A stretch of 64,000 nt of DNA from Candidatus Geothrix skivensis. GTDB lineage: Bacteria > Acidobacteriota > Holophagae > Holophagales > Holophagaceae. Below, piece after piece: positions 24,460 through 32,909 of the stretch; the first letter of the stretch is position 1, and every line of letters starts with the position of its first letter. The stretch covers positions 742,001 to 806,000 of the forward strand of contig JADKIO010000005.1 of the NCBI GenBank assembly GCA_016721195.1, read 5' to 3'. The notes under the pieces were generated by a model. The model was not told the origin of the DNA and ran no database searches. It worked only from the letters and a program-made list of their open reading frames with translations. Made by a program: the position numbers and the translations under genes.

Positions 24460-24984
24460 GTGAAACGCACGCTCATTGTCGGCAAGGAATCCCAGGACGT
24501 GGAGCTGCTCCATCAGGATGGCGTGTCCTCCCTGGTCTGGGGGGGGGAGAGCCACCCGATCGATATCCTCGAGATGGAACCCGGCTGCTACTCCATCCTC
24601 ATGGGGGGCCGATCCGTGGAGGTCCGGCTGGATCAGGCCCGATCCCCGGATCCAGAGGCCCACGCCTACCGCGCCATGCTCTATGACGGCGCCTACGAAT
24701 TCGCCCTGGTGGATCCCCGCCGGGCCCTGCTTTCCGCCGCCGGAGGTGCGGGCGCGGGAGGCGGACTGCTGTCCTCGCCCATGCCGGGCAAGATCGTCAA
24801 GCTGTTGGTGCAGCCCGGCGACATGGTCCAGGAAGGTCAGACCCTCCTCGTCATGGAAGCCATGAAGATGCAGAACGAGCTGAAGACGAACACGACCGGA
24901 ACCGTGTCAACCGTCCATGTACAAGAGGGCGCCACCGTGGAGACTGGAGCGGCCCTGATCACGGTCGTGGCGCCCGAGGCTTGA
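24460..24984 (+). CDS. biotin carboxyl carrier protein
   Basis: A 174-residue carrier whose C-terminal biotinyl domain (about 104-172) carries the biotinylation motif EAMKM, with K136 as the modified lysine. The N-terminal 90 residues resemble the small domain preceding the biotinyl domain in propionyl-CoA-carboxylase-like alpha subunits. A flexible Gly/Ala-rich linker joins them. The start is GTG with AGGAG upstream. The last 38 codons (from M137 on) and the following 40 bp are repeated twice more downstream of the stop codon. Functions with the biotin carboxylase immediately upstream. Confidence 0.93.
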   Translation: MKRTLIVGKESQDVELLHQDGVSSLVWGGESHPIDILEMEPGCYSILMGGRSVEVRLDQARSPDPEAHAYRAMLYDGAYEFALVDPRRALLSAAGGAGAGGGLLSSPMPGKIVKLLVQPGDMVQEGQTLLVMEAMKMQNELKTNTTGTVSTVHVQEGATVETGAALITVVAPEA

Positions 24985-25338
24985 CGGAGAGGTCTCGCGT
25001 ATCGCCGCAGGCGATACCGAGAGGATGCAGAACGAGCTGAAGACGAACACGACCGGAACCGTGTCAACCGTCCATGTACAAGAGGGCGCCACCGTGGAGA
25101 CTGGAGCGGCCCTGATCACGGTCGTGGCGCCCGAGGCTTGACGGAGAGGTCTCGCGTACCGCCGCAGGCGATACCGAGAGGATGCAGAACGAGCTGAAGA
25201 CGAACACGACCGGAACCGTGTCAACCGTCCATGTACAAGAGGGCGCCACCGTGGAGACTGGAGCGGCCCTGATCACGGTCGTGGCGCCCGAAGCTTGACC
25301 ATGAGGTCTCGCGTATCGCCGGGGGCGATACCTGGAGG
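24868..25338 (+). repeat. tandem array of carrier-gene 3' ends (157-bp unit)
   Basis: The segment from codon 137 of the biotin carrier gene (24868) through its stop and about 40 bp beyond is repeated at 25025 and 25182, a period of 157 bp. The first two units differ by a single base (25158, T to C). The third has further changes after the gene-derived part and runs into unique DNA. Each unit ends in a hairpin: GTATCGCC, 3-nt loop, GGCGATAC (24999-25017 and 25313-25331), where the loop has changed from GCA to GGG in the third copy while the stem is kept. Each copy keeps an open frame to the TGA. Confidence 0.95.
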
Positions 25339-25611
25339 AATCGGGCACTGGGTTGGACTGGGTCTGACGCACCCTTGGACGGAGGAGTCGGATCGCGGGA
25401 ATCGATCCACTCCTTGGCTTCCGTGCGGATAGCGTGGGAATGTTAACGGCTGGAAATAATTCAGAAGCAATCGATAAATAACCAAGAGCCTCCATGTTAT
25501 CCAGTGTGTTTGTAGGGAATTCAGCCTGTCGTCCTGTTGGAATTCAGTTGCAGGTTCCCGTTTCCCAGGCTAGCGTGTGATGGAGGTCACACCTCACCCT
25601 TGGAGGACTCT
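25339..25611. other. leader region of the OmpA-family gene
   Basis: This 273-bp gap follows the 3'-end array. Around 25435-25510 it is visibly richer in A/T than its surroundings, which fits a promoter region, but I cannot pick a convincing -35/-10 pair. TTGGAGGA at 25600-25607 is a good ribosome-binding site for the ATG at 25612. No gene seen. Confidence 0.5.
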
Positions 25612-26742
25612 ATGAAACGCACCCTGCTGTTCCTGCTCGCAGGAACCGCCCTGACCCTTTCTGCCCAGCAGGGAACCGCCTGGGTGGCCGGTCATCTTGG
25701 CCAGACGCTCTTTGATGGCAAGTCCAACCTCGAGGATCAGATGCACTTCGGCCTGGGTGCGGGGCACTGGTACACGAATCGCTGGGGTCTCGACCTCCGG
25801 GCCCTCCGCACCAAGCTCGAATTGGACAAGAATCCCCTGAAGATCGCTTCGGGCAATGAGACCCATCTGTTGGCTTCAGGGCTGTTCAACCTTCGCCCTG
25901 GGGCGGAGAATTGGTACCCCTACCTCGCCGCAGGTCTGGGCGGAACCAACCTGGGCTCCCCCTACTCCGGAAAGACTGGCAGTGCCACCAAGCTCAACTA
26001 CCACGGCGGCCTGGGCGTCATGGGGCGGCCCGTCGAGAATGTTCTCCTGGATGCCGGGTTCAAGGCCATTCGCATTGACCTCCCCACTGCCCGCACCGAA
26101 TACCTCGCAACCCTTGGTCTGGGCTACACCTGGGGTGGTGTGAAGAAGGCTGCACCAGCGCCTGTCCCTGCGCCCATGCCCGCACCCGCGCCGGCCCCTG
26201 AACCCAAGGTCGAACCCGTTGCGCCGCCCCCGCCCCCGCCTCCCCCGGCCCCCGAGCCGGTCAAGGCACTGCCGCCACCGCCCCCGCCGCCGCCTCCGGC
26301 CAAGATCGTGCTGGACGAAGCCGTCCTCCACTTCGCCAATGGCAAGGCTGAACTGGGCCCGGATGCCAAGGCCGCCATCCAGAAGGTGGCGGATGGACTC
26401 AAGGCCTATCCCGGGGACTACACCCTCATCATCAGTGGCCACACCTCCTCCGTCGGCGGCAAGGCCCTGAACAAGTCCCTCTCCAAACTCCGGGCGGATG
26501 CAGTGGCCAATGTCCTGGTGGATTCGGGCATCCCCGCTTCGAGGGTCTCGACCTTGGGCGCGGGCCCCGATCAGCCCATCGCAGACAACAAGACCAAGGA
26601 AGGCCAGGCCAAGAACCGCCGCGTGGAAATCGACGTGAAGGTCACTGACGGCAAGACGGAAGTCCGCAAGACCACGACCGGCACCGTGGACACGGTGCCA
26701 GCCCCCGCACCCAAGAAGCCCGCCAAGAAAGCCACCAAGTAG
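25612..26742 (+). CDS. OmpA-family outer-membrane protein
   Basis: A 376-residue protein: signal peptide (1-18, ending LSA), an N-terminal beta-barrel-like region (about 20-185) with alternating hydrophobic strands, a long Pro/Ala-rich linker (about 185-235), and a C-terminal OmpA peptidoglycan-binding domain (about 238-365: VLHFANGKAEL, LSKLRADAVANVLVDSGI, NRRVEIDV). The usual GHTD of the domain reads GHTS, so the peptidoglycan-binding Asp is replaced while the partner Arg is retained. It probably tethers the outer membrane to the cell wall. A strong terminator follows. Confidence 0.93.
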   Translation: MKRTLLFLLAGTALTLSAQQGTAWVAGHLGQTLFDGKSNLEDQMHFGLGAGHWYTNRWGLDLRALRTKLELDKNPLKIASGNETHLLASGLFNLRPGAENWYPYLAAGLGGTNLGSPYSGKTGSATKLNYHGGLGVMGRPVENVLLDAGFKAIRIDLPTARTEYLATLGLGYTWGGVKKAAPAPVPAPMPAPAPAPEPKVEPVAPPPPPPPPAPEPVKALPPPPPPPPPAKIVLDEAVLHFANGKAELGPDAKAAIQKVADGLKAYPGDYTLIISGHTSSVGGKALNKSLSKLRADAVANVLVDSGIPASRVSTLGAGPDQPIADNKTKEGQAKNRRVEIDVKVTDGKTEVRKTTTGTVDTVPAPAPKKPAKKATK

Positions 26743-26758
26743 GCCATGTCTCAAGGAT

Positions 26759-26785
26759 GGTGGGGGCTATTGCCCCCACCTTTTT
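26759..26785 (+). terminator. rho-independent terminator after the OmpA gene
   Basis: GGTGGGGGC (26759-26767) pairs exactly with GCCCCCACC (26772-26780) over a TATT loop, followed by TTTTT. A textbook intrinsic terminator, 17 bp after the OmpA stop codon. Confidence 0.92.
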
Positions 26786-26801
26786 ATAGGGAGGGACGCC
26801 C

Positions 26802-27191
26802 ATGTCCATGAAGGACGAGTTCAAGGCATTCATCATGAAGGGCAACGTCATCGACCTGGCCGTGGCAGTGGTCATCGGCGGGGCCTTCGGCAAGATCATC
26901 ACGGCCTTCGTGGATGGCATCGTGATGCCCCTGGTGACCTATGTACTGCCCGCGAACATCAAGTGGGAGGAGTGGGTCCTCGCCAAGTTCCGGGTGGGTG
27001 CCGTCCTCGGGGCCACCGTGAACTTCCTCATCATCGCCCTGGTGATCTTCATCGTTCTGATCAAGTTCCTGGGCAGGTTCATCAAGAAGGAAGAGGCCCC
27101 GGCCGCTCCCACCACGAAGGAGTGCCCGGCCTGCCTGGAGCAGGTGCCCCTCAAGGCCACCCGCTGCAAGCACTGCACCAGCCAGTTCTAG
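26802..27191 (+). CDS. mscL: large-conductance mechanosensitive channel with zinc-ribbon tail
   Basis: Membrane-tension-gated emergency release valve. The 129-residue protein has the MscL start (MKDEFKAFIMKGNVIDLAVAV), pore helix with VVIGGAFGKIITAFVDGIVMPL, and a second helix VNFLIIALVIFIVLIKFLGRF. In place of the usual C-terminal helical bundle it ends in a CPAC-x(11)-CKHC zinc ribbon. AGGGAGGG precedes the ATG. It is a single-gene unit between two terminators. Confidence 0.94.
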   Translation: MSMKDEFKAFIMKGNVIDLAVAVVIGGAFGKIITAFVDGIVMPLVTYVLPANIKWEEWVLAKFRVGAVLGATVNFLIIALVIFIVLIKFLGRFIKKEEAPAAPTTKECPACLEQVPLKATRCKHCTSQF

Positions 27192-27210
27192 GCTTCAAGT
27201 CCACAGGAAG

Positions 27211-27235
27211 GGGCCCGGGGTTCCGGGCTCTTTCT
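27211..27235 (+). terminator. probable terminator after mscL
   Basis: GGGCCCGG (27211-27218) pairs with CCGGGCTC (27223-27230) with one G-T pair and a GGTT loop, followed by TTTCTCTT. It is 20 bp past the mscL stop. Confidence 0.7.
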
Positions 27236-27318
27236 CTTGTAAGCGCAAGGGTTCCATGGTGAACTGAGGGTTCAACCCCGGGGCGCTTGGGTGCGCCCCC
27301 CGACGCACGAGGGCGCCG

Positions 27319-30123
27319 ATGAGCGAGCAAGCTCCGGTCAAGAAGTATTCGGTTTTCCTCCCCAGGACCGATTTCCCCATGAAGGCGGATCTGCCCCAGC
27401 GGGAGCCGAAGCGACTGGAACGCTGGAAGGCCGAAGGCCTCTACCACCGCATCGAAGCCAGGCGGAAGGCCGACAATGCCGCCGGGAAGGGCAAGGGCCG
27501 GGAGGTCCTGCACGATGGGCCACCCTACGCCAACGGCGCCATCCACATGGGCCATGCCCTGAACAAGATTCTCAAGGACGTGGTGGTGAAGTCCCGCTGG
27601 ATGGAGGGCTACGAATCGCCCTACGTGCCGGGTTGGGATTGCCACGGCCTGCCCATCGAACACGCCGTCGAGAAGGACCTGGGGCCCAAGCGCCGCGAGA
27701 TGAGCCGCGCCGACTTCCTGCAGAGGTGCCGGGCCTACGCCCAGAAGTGGATCGATACCCAGCGCACGGCCTTCCAGCGCCTTGGTGTGCTGGGCGCCTG
27801 GGAGCAGCCCTACGTGACCATGGATCCGCTTTACGAGGCGGAGACCGTGCGCCACCTGGCGCGGCTCTTCGACAGCGGCAGCGTCACCCGCAAGCTCAAG
27901 GTCGTTCATTGGAGCTACGGTGCCCGCACCGCCCTGGCCGAAGCCGAGGTGGAGTACGCGGACCGGACCAGCCCAGCCATCACGGTGGCCTTCCCCGTGG
28001 CGGATGCCGAGGCCCGGCGCCTGGAACTGCCCACGCCCCTCTTCGTGCCCATCTGGACCACCACGCCCTGGACCCTGCCCAGCAACCTGGCGGTGGCCAT
28101 GCATCCTGACCTGGAATACGCGGTGGTGCGCGCCGGTGACCAGCACTACATCGTGGCCGTCACCCTCCGCGAGGACTTCGGCCGCAAGCTGGGCATCGAC
28201 CTGCACACGGTGGAAATCCGCCGGGGCAAGGAATTCCAGACCCTCCTGGCGCGGCACCCCTGGATCGACCGGATGAGCCCCGTGCTGCTGGCGGACTATG
28301 TGGTGGCGGACACCGGCACGGGCCTGGTCCACACGGCCCCTGATCATGGCGTGGACGATTTCAATCTGGCCCACCATCTGGGCCTGCTCCAGTTGGTGGG
28401 GCCCGACGGGAAGTTCCTGCCGGCGGTGAACGACCCGGAATTGGAAGGGAAGAACATCTTCGAGTGCAACCCGCTGGTGGTGGACAGGCTCCGGCGCATC
28501 GGGGCGCTGCTCCACGAGGAGACGCTGACCCACAGCTATCCCCACTGCTGGCGCACCAAGACCCCCATCCTCTTCCGGGCCACCGAGCAGTGGTTCATCA
28601 CCATGGATTCGGAGCTGGCGGGCAAGGGCCGCAGCCTCCGTGAGCTGGGCATCGAGGGCGTCGAGCAGACTCAATGGATCCCCGCCCAGGGCCAGAACCG
28701 CATCCATGCCATGATCGCCGGCCGTCCCGACTGGTGCATCAGCCGCCAGCGGGCCTGGGGCACGCCCATCACGGTGCTGCGCTGCGAGGCCTGCGGCGAG
28801 CCACTGGTGGCCGCGTCCATCTTCGAGACCGCCGCCGCCGCCATCGAGAAGGGTGGGATCGAAGCCTGGGGCGAGCTGCCCGTGGAAGGCCTGGTTCCGG
28901 CCGGCGCCAAGTGCCGCTGCGGTTCCACGGTGTTCCTGAAGGAAACGGACATCCTGGACGTGTGGATCGATTCCGGCGTCAGCGCCTCGGTGGTCTGCGA
29001 ATCCCATCCGGAGCTGAACCGCTCGGACTACAGCCAGTTCATCTACCTGGAAGGCTCGGATCAGCACCGGGGCTGGTTCCACAGCTCCCTGCTCTTCAAC
29101 CTCGCCGCCACCGGCACCAAGCCCTACAAGCAGGTGGTCACCCACGGCTTCGTACTGGACGGCAAGGGCCAGAAGATGTCCAAGAGCCAGGGCAACGTCA
29201 TCACGCCCGAAGAGATCCTCAAGACCCTGGGTGCCGACATCCTGCGCTGGTGGGCCGCCTCCTGCGACTACAGCGAGGACATCCGCATCTCCAAGGAGAT
29301 CCTGGACCGCAGCGCCGATGCCTACCGCAAGATCCGCAACACCCTGCGCTTCCTGCTGGGGGCCCTGGCGGACTTCGATCCGGCCAAGGATGCCGTCGCA
29401 CCGGCCGACCTCGCACCGCTCGACCGCTGGGTGCTCGACGCCTTCGCCCGCACCACCGTTGAGGCCCGGGATGCCTACACCCGCTTCGAGTTCCACCGCG
29501 CCACCCAGGCCATCCACGGCTTCTGCCAGCTGGAGCTCTCGGGCCGCTACTTCGAGATCATCAAGGACCGCCTCTACTGTGACGCCCTGGATTCGCCCCG
29601 GCGCCGCAGCTGCCGCCAGACCTGCTGGGAGCTGGCCCAGGGCCTCTGCACCCTGCTGGCCCCGGTCATGAGCTACACCGCCGACGAGGCCTGGGAGCAG
29701 ATCCCCGGCTGTTCGGGGAGTGTCCATGAGCAGCGGTTCCCCATGCTCGGCGGCTCCGCCGCCGAGTCAGGAAACGACAAAGCATGGGAAAAGCTCTGGG
29801 ACGTGCGCGGGGCTGTCCAGGCGGCGATGGAGCCTCATCGGGCGGCCAAGACCATTGGCACCAGCCTGGATGCGGCAGTCCAGATCACGATGAAGGACCA
29901 GGCGGAATGGGACCTGCTCGACACCCTTGGCGAATCACTCGACGACCTTCTTGTGGTTTCTTCTCACGCTCGAATCGCAGCTTCGAGCGCCGCCAGCGGC
30001 CCCGTCGTCGCCGTCACCACCCACGATGGGCTGAAGTGCCCCCGCTGCTGGAACCACAAGGGCGGCCATGGCACGGGCGAGGACGCGGCCCTCTGTATCC
30101 GCTGCTCCGCCGTGGTGGCCTAG
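27319..30123 (+). CDS. ileS: isoleucyl-tRNA synthetase
   Basis: Charges tRNA-Ile with isoleucine. The 934-residue class I synthetase shows the HIGH-type motif in PPYANGAIHMGHALNK, the CP1 editing-domain segment TTPWTLPSN, the DQHRGWFHSS region and KMSKS (GQKMSKSQGN). The C-terminal zinc-binding domain is present (CPRCWNHKG then CIRC), as in bacterial-type IleRS. The stop codon overlaps the GTG start of lspA by one base, the common ileS-lspA arrangement. Confidence 0.97.
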   Translation: MSEQAPVKKYSVFLPRTDFPMKADLPQREPKRLERWKAEGLYHRIEARRKADNAAGKGKGREVLHDGPPYANGAIHMGHALNKILKDVVVKSRWMEGYESPYVPGWDCHGLPIEHAVEKDLGPKRREMSRADFLQRCRAYAQKWIDTQRTAFQRLGVLGAWEQPYVTMDPLYEAETVRHLARLFDSGSVTRKLKVVHWSYGARTALAEAEVEYADRTSPAITVAFPVADAEARRLELPTPLFVPIWTTTPWTLPSNLAVAMHPDLEYAVVRAGDQHYIVAVTLREDFGRKLGIDLHTVEIRRGKEFQTLLARHPWIDRMSPVLLADYVVADTGTGLVHTAPDHGVDDFNLAHHLGLLQLVGPDGKFLPAVNDPELEGKNIFECNPLVVDRLRRIGALLHEETLTHSYPHCWRTKTPILFRATEQWFITMDSELAGKGRSLRELGIEGVEQTQWIPAQGQNRIHAMIAGRPDWCISRQRAWGTPITVLRCEACGEPLVAASIFETAAAAIEKGGIEAWGELPVEGLVPAGAKCRCGSTVFLKETDILDVWIDSGVSASVVCESHPELNRSDYSQFIYLEGSDQHRGWFHSSLLFNLAATGTKPYKQVVTHGFVLDGKGQKMSKSQGNVITPEEILKTLGADILRWWAASCDYSEDIRISKEILDRSADAYRKIRNTLRFLLGALADFDPAKDAVAPADLAPLDRWVLDAFARTTVEARDAYTRFEFHRATQAIHGFCQLELSGRYFEIIKDRLYCDALDSPRRRSCRQTCWELAQGLCTLLAPVMSYTADEAWEQIPGCSGSVHEQRFPMLGGSAAESGNDKAWEKLWDVRGAVQAAMEPHRAAKTIGTSLDAAVQITMKDQAEWDLLDTLGESLDDLLVVSSHARIAASSAASGPVVAVTTHDGLKCPRCWNHKGGHGTGEDAALCIRCSAVVA

Positions 30124-30614
30124 TGCGGCGCCTGCCCTGGCTCCTGTTGCCCGCCAGTGTCCTGGCGCTGGATCTGGGCTCCAAGGCCTGGATCCTGAGC
30201 CTGCTGGCCGAAGGCGAATCGAAAACTGTCATCAAGGGTTTCTTCTACCTGACCCTGGGCTTCAACCGGGGCGCCATCTTCGGCAGCCTCACCTGGCTGC
30301 CGGATGCGGCCCGAGCGGTTCTCTTCGGGGTGGCTGGCCTGGTCGCGCTGGTCTATTTCGGCCGCCTCTTCCTGGCCAGGGAGACACCCTCCTGGGATCG
30401 GGTGAGCCTGGGCCTGATCCTGGGCGGCGCCCTGGGCAACGGCATCGACCGGCTGCTGCGCCATGCGGTGGTGGACTTCCTCGATTTCGTCTTCGGCACC
30501 TGGCACTACTGGACCTTCAACCTGGCCGACAGCTTCATCCTCGTGGGCGTGGTGCTCTACCTTCTGCGGATGCTCCTGGCACCGAAAATCGAACCGCAAA
30601 TCAAAGAGAACTGA
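30123..30614 (+). CDS. lspA: lipoprotein signal peptidase (signal peptidase II)
   Basis: Cleaves the signal peptide of prolipoproteins after lipidation. A 163-residue membrane protein with four hydrophobic helices and both catalytic aspartates in their conserved contexts: GGALGNGIDRLL and FNLADSFILVG; LTLGFNRGAIFG is also a family motif. Start is GTG at 30123, overlapping the ileS TAG; the open frame further upstream is an ileS shadow. Several predicted lipoproteins in this window would be substrates. Confidence 0.95.
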   Translation: MRRLPWLLLPASVLALDLGSKAWILSLLAEGESKTVIKGFFYLTLGFNRGAIFGSLTWLPDAARAVLFGVAGLVALVYFGRLFLARETPSWDRVSLGLILGGALGNGIDRLLRHAVVDFLDFVFGTWHYWTFNLADSFILVGVVLYLLRMLLAPKIEPQIKEN

Positions 30615-30616
30615 AT

Positions 30617-30690
30617 CAACGCAGAGGCGCAAAGACGCCAAGAAAAGCGAAACACAGGATTCTGCATTCTGGCTCGACGCCTCTGCGTTG
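30617..30690. repeat. inverted spacer repeat after lspA
   Basis: CAACGCAGAGGCG (30617-30629) and CGCCTCTGCGTTG (30678-30690) are perfect 13-bp inverted repeats 48 bp apart. The left arm is followed by CGCCAAGAAAAGCG, the usual continuation of the widespread CGCAGAG spacer repeat. It fills the whole gap between the convergent lspA and DUF1028 genes and may act as a bidirectional terminator or as a small non-autonomous element. Confidence 0.75.
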
Positions 30691-30703
30691 GCAGTTCATT
30701 TTT

Positions 30704-31678
30704 CTACTGAGCTTCGATGGCCCTGATCAGCGCCGGGTCCTTCGGTAGTTGATCCACGTCGGCGAGTCTGGGGATGAGCCGCTTCCAGAAGGGCTCGGCG
30801 GCAAAGACCTGCTTGAAGATGGGCAGCGCTTCGGCGCCTTTGCCGCTGGAGGCCAGGGCCACGGCCTGCCAGAAAGGCATCTCCCAGATGCCGGGGGCCA
30901 GCTTGGCGGCGGCCTCATAGGCGGCCCTGGCCTCGGGCCACTTGGCTGCGGTGACGAAGCCATCGCCCTCGTCCATCAAGCGGTAGGCCCGACGCAGCTG
31001 GATGAGGCGGGCCAACTCCTTCAGTGGCTCGGGGTGGTCTTCCACCCGGAGGTCGAAGAGACGGTCATTCCAGGGCTGCCCCGAGGCCTTTCCCCGCACG
31101 ATCAGGATGGCCGCGCTCTGCTGGCCGCGGATATCCCCGCCCTCCGCCTGGGCCGCGCGCAAAGCCGCCAGGAGCCGATCGGCCAGGTCCCCGGTGGCGG
31201 TGCGGAAGGCCTTGGCCATGGCGGGCCACACACTGGCCTTGTCCATGAGGTTGGCCTCCACCGTGAAGCCCTCCCCCACCTCATGGCCCGCGGCCTGGAT
31301 GCACTTGGCCCCGGTATGCGCCGCCGCACGACCCTGGGCATCCACCATGGCCACCTGACGCACCTCCCGATCGGCATCCACCGTCAGCAGGGCCTTCAGG
31401 GCCTCCGGTGCGGACTTGCCCGCTTTCATCAGGGCCAGACCGAGGGGGCCGTAGCTGGGTTCCGTGAAGCTCTGGGTGGCCACCACGCCCACCCCGGGCT
31501 CTCCCCAGGTCACGGCCGACCCCACGGAGAACCAGTGGCTTTGCACCGCCACGCCCAGCTCGCCCGTCACCGCATCCCGGGCCACGATGGAGTAGGTGTG
31601 GATGGGGCGGCGCGGACCTTCCCCCGCGGCGAGGGGAAGGGCAAGGAGGAGCAGGAGGGCAAGTCCGAAGGGGCGCAT
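30704..31678 (-). CDS. exported DUF1028 protein with TPR-like tail
   Basis: A 324-residue protein with a signal peptide (1-19, ending PLAAG) and a DUF1028 domain (about 25-225): THTYSIVARD-like start, GELGVAVQSHWFSVGS, GVGVVATQSFTEPSYG, and GEGFTVEANLM. DUF1028 proteins are Ntn-hydrolase-like and of unknown substrate. The last 90 residues are helical with TPR-like spacing (YRLMDEGDGFVTAAKWPEARAAYE..). It sits alone and convergent to lspA. Confidence 0.88.
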   Translation of the reverse strand: MRPFGLALLLLLALPLAAGEGPRRPIHTYSIVARDAVTGELGVAVQSHWFSVGSAVTWGEPGVGVVATQSFTEPSYGPLGLALMKAGKSAPEALKALLTVDADREVRQVAMVDAQGRAAAHTGAKCIQAAGHEVGEGFTVEANLMDKASVWPAMAKAFRTATGDLADRLLAALRAAQAEGGDIRGQQSAAILIVRGKASGQPWNDRLFDLRVEDHPEPLKELARLIQLRRAYRLMDEGDGFVTAAKWPEARAAYEAAAKLAPGIWEMPFWQAVALASSGKGAEALPIFKQVFAAEPFWKRLIPRLADVDQLPKDPALIRAIEAQ

Positions 31679-31795
31679 GGGGACTCCGGGGAGGACAGGG
31701 AAGGTCTCCCCATCCTAGTACACCTCGCTTGAAATACATGGATCTAAGGTCTGTGCTGCTGAGGTGCACTCCCATCGGGGCATGGCCCCTCTGGC

Positions 31796-31855
31796 GCCCA
31801 GGCGCGCATGCGCGCCTGGGCTGTCACCCCGCTGGGGGCACTGCCGTGCCCCCAG
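31796..31855. repeat. two consecutive perfect palindromes
   Basis: A 26-bp perfect palindrome (31796-31821; half-site GCCCAGGCGCGCA) is followed after 10 bp by a perfect 10-bp hairpin, CTGGGGGCAC (31832-31841), loop TGCC, GTGCCCCCAG (31846-31855). They lie in the 283-bp gap between the divergent DUF1028 and DUF1684 genes. No T-run follows, and divergent genes need no terminator here. Nothing else recognisable is in the gap. Confidence 0.85.
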
Positions 31856-31961
31856 ACCCCTGCCACGTGGTGCCCATGGGAGGGTCGGATGATCCAGCTG
31901 TTGCGGGCGGGCACCACTAGAAGCAATCCATCCCATGGGCTCCGCTGGTACGATGGCTGCC

Positions 31962-32846
31962 ATGAGCCGCCGCTTCTCCCTCCTTTCTTTCGGCCTGCTG
32001 GCCGTCCTCGCACCCGCCCAGGATGCCTACAAGGCCTCGGTGGACGCCTGGCACGCGGGTCGGGTGCAGCGCCTGGGTGCGGAGGATGGGTGGCTGAGCC
32101 TCATCGGCCGGGATTGGCTGAATCCCGGGGAGAACACCCTGGGCTCCGCCCCTGGGTCCACGGTGCTGCTGCCGGTCTGGGCCGCCCCGGCCAGGGCGGG
32201 GCTGTTCTTCGTGGAGGGCACGACCGTGCGCTTCCGGCCCCACCCCGGCAGCGGCCTCCTCCTGAACGGTCAACCGGCCACGGAGTCTGTGCTGAAGGCC
32301 GATGCGGATGGGAAGCCGGATCTCCTCCAAGCCGGACGGGTGAAATTGTTCGTGATCCGCCGAGGGAACCGGGTGGGGATCCGCATCAAGGATCCGGAGA
32401 ATCCGGCCCGCAAGTCCTTCCAGGGCGTGCCGCGGTTCCCGGTGGATCCCGCTTGGCGGATCGAGGCGGACTTCGTTCCCTACGCCACGCCCCAGGTCCG
32501 CCAGATCCCCACGGTGCTGGGGACCTCGGAACCCATGACCACGCCAGGCCTCCTGACCTTCAAGGTGGGTGGCAAGGACTTCAGCCTGGAGCCCATGGTG
32601 GAGGATCCGGAACATCCTCAGCTGTTCCTGATCTTCAAGGACGCCACCAGCGCCCAGGGCACCTACCCGGCGGGTCGCTTCCTGTATGCGGACATGCCGA
32701 AAGCCGGCAAGGTGATCCTGGACTTCAACAAGGCCTACAACCCGCCCTGCGCCTTCACCCTGTTTGCCACCTGCCCCCTGCCGCCGAAGCAGAATCAGCT
32801 GAGCATCGCCGTGACCGCGGGTGAGAAGGACCCGGGTCTCCACTGA
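31962..32846 (+). CDS. exported DUF1684 protein
   Basis: A 294-residue protein with a signal peptide (1-19, ending APAQ). The body is a DUF1684 domain: WHAGRVQRLGAEDGWLSLIGRDWL near the start, and the strongly conserved ending DFNKAYNPPCAFTLFATCPLPPKQNQL. The family is widespread in Acidobacteria, Bacteroidetes and Actinobacteria and has no assigned reaction. The ATG at 31962 starts the signal peptide; an earlier in-frame ATG at 31935 would add nine non-homologous residues. Confidence 0.9.
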   Translation: MSRRFSLLSFGLLAVLAPAQDAYKASVDAWHAGRVQRLGAEDGWLSLIGRDWLNPGENTLGSAPGSTVLLPVWAAPARAGLFFVEGTTVRFRPHPGSGLLLNGQPATESVLKADADGKPDLLQAGRVKLFVIRRGNRVGIRIKDPENPARKSFQGVPRFPVDPAWRIEADFVPYATPQVRQIPTVLGTSEPMTTPGLLTFKVGGKDFSLEPMVEDPEHPQLFLIFKDATSAQGTYPAGRFLYADMPKAGKVILDFNKAYNPPCAFTLFATCPLPPKQNQLSIAVTAGEKDPGLH

Positions 32847-32909
32847 CGAGCGGCCCTGAAGCGTGAAGGCCGGACTAGCGTCCGGCCTTCGCGGCTTCCC
32901 AGACAGGGG

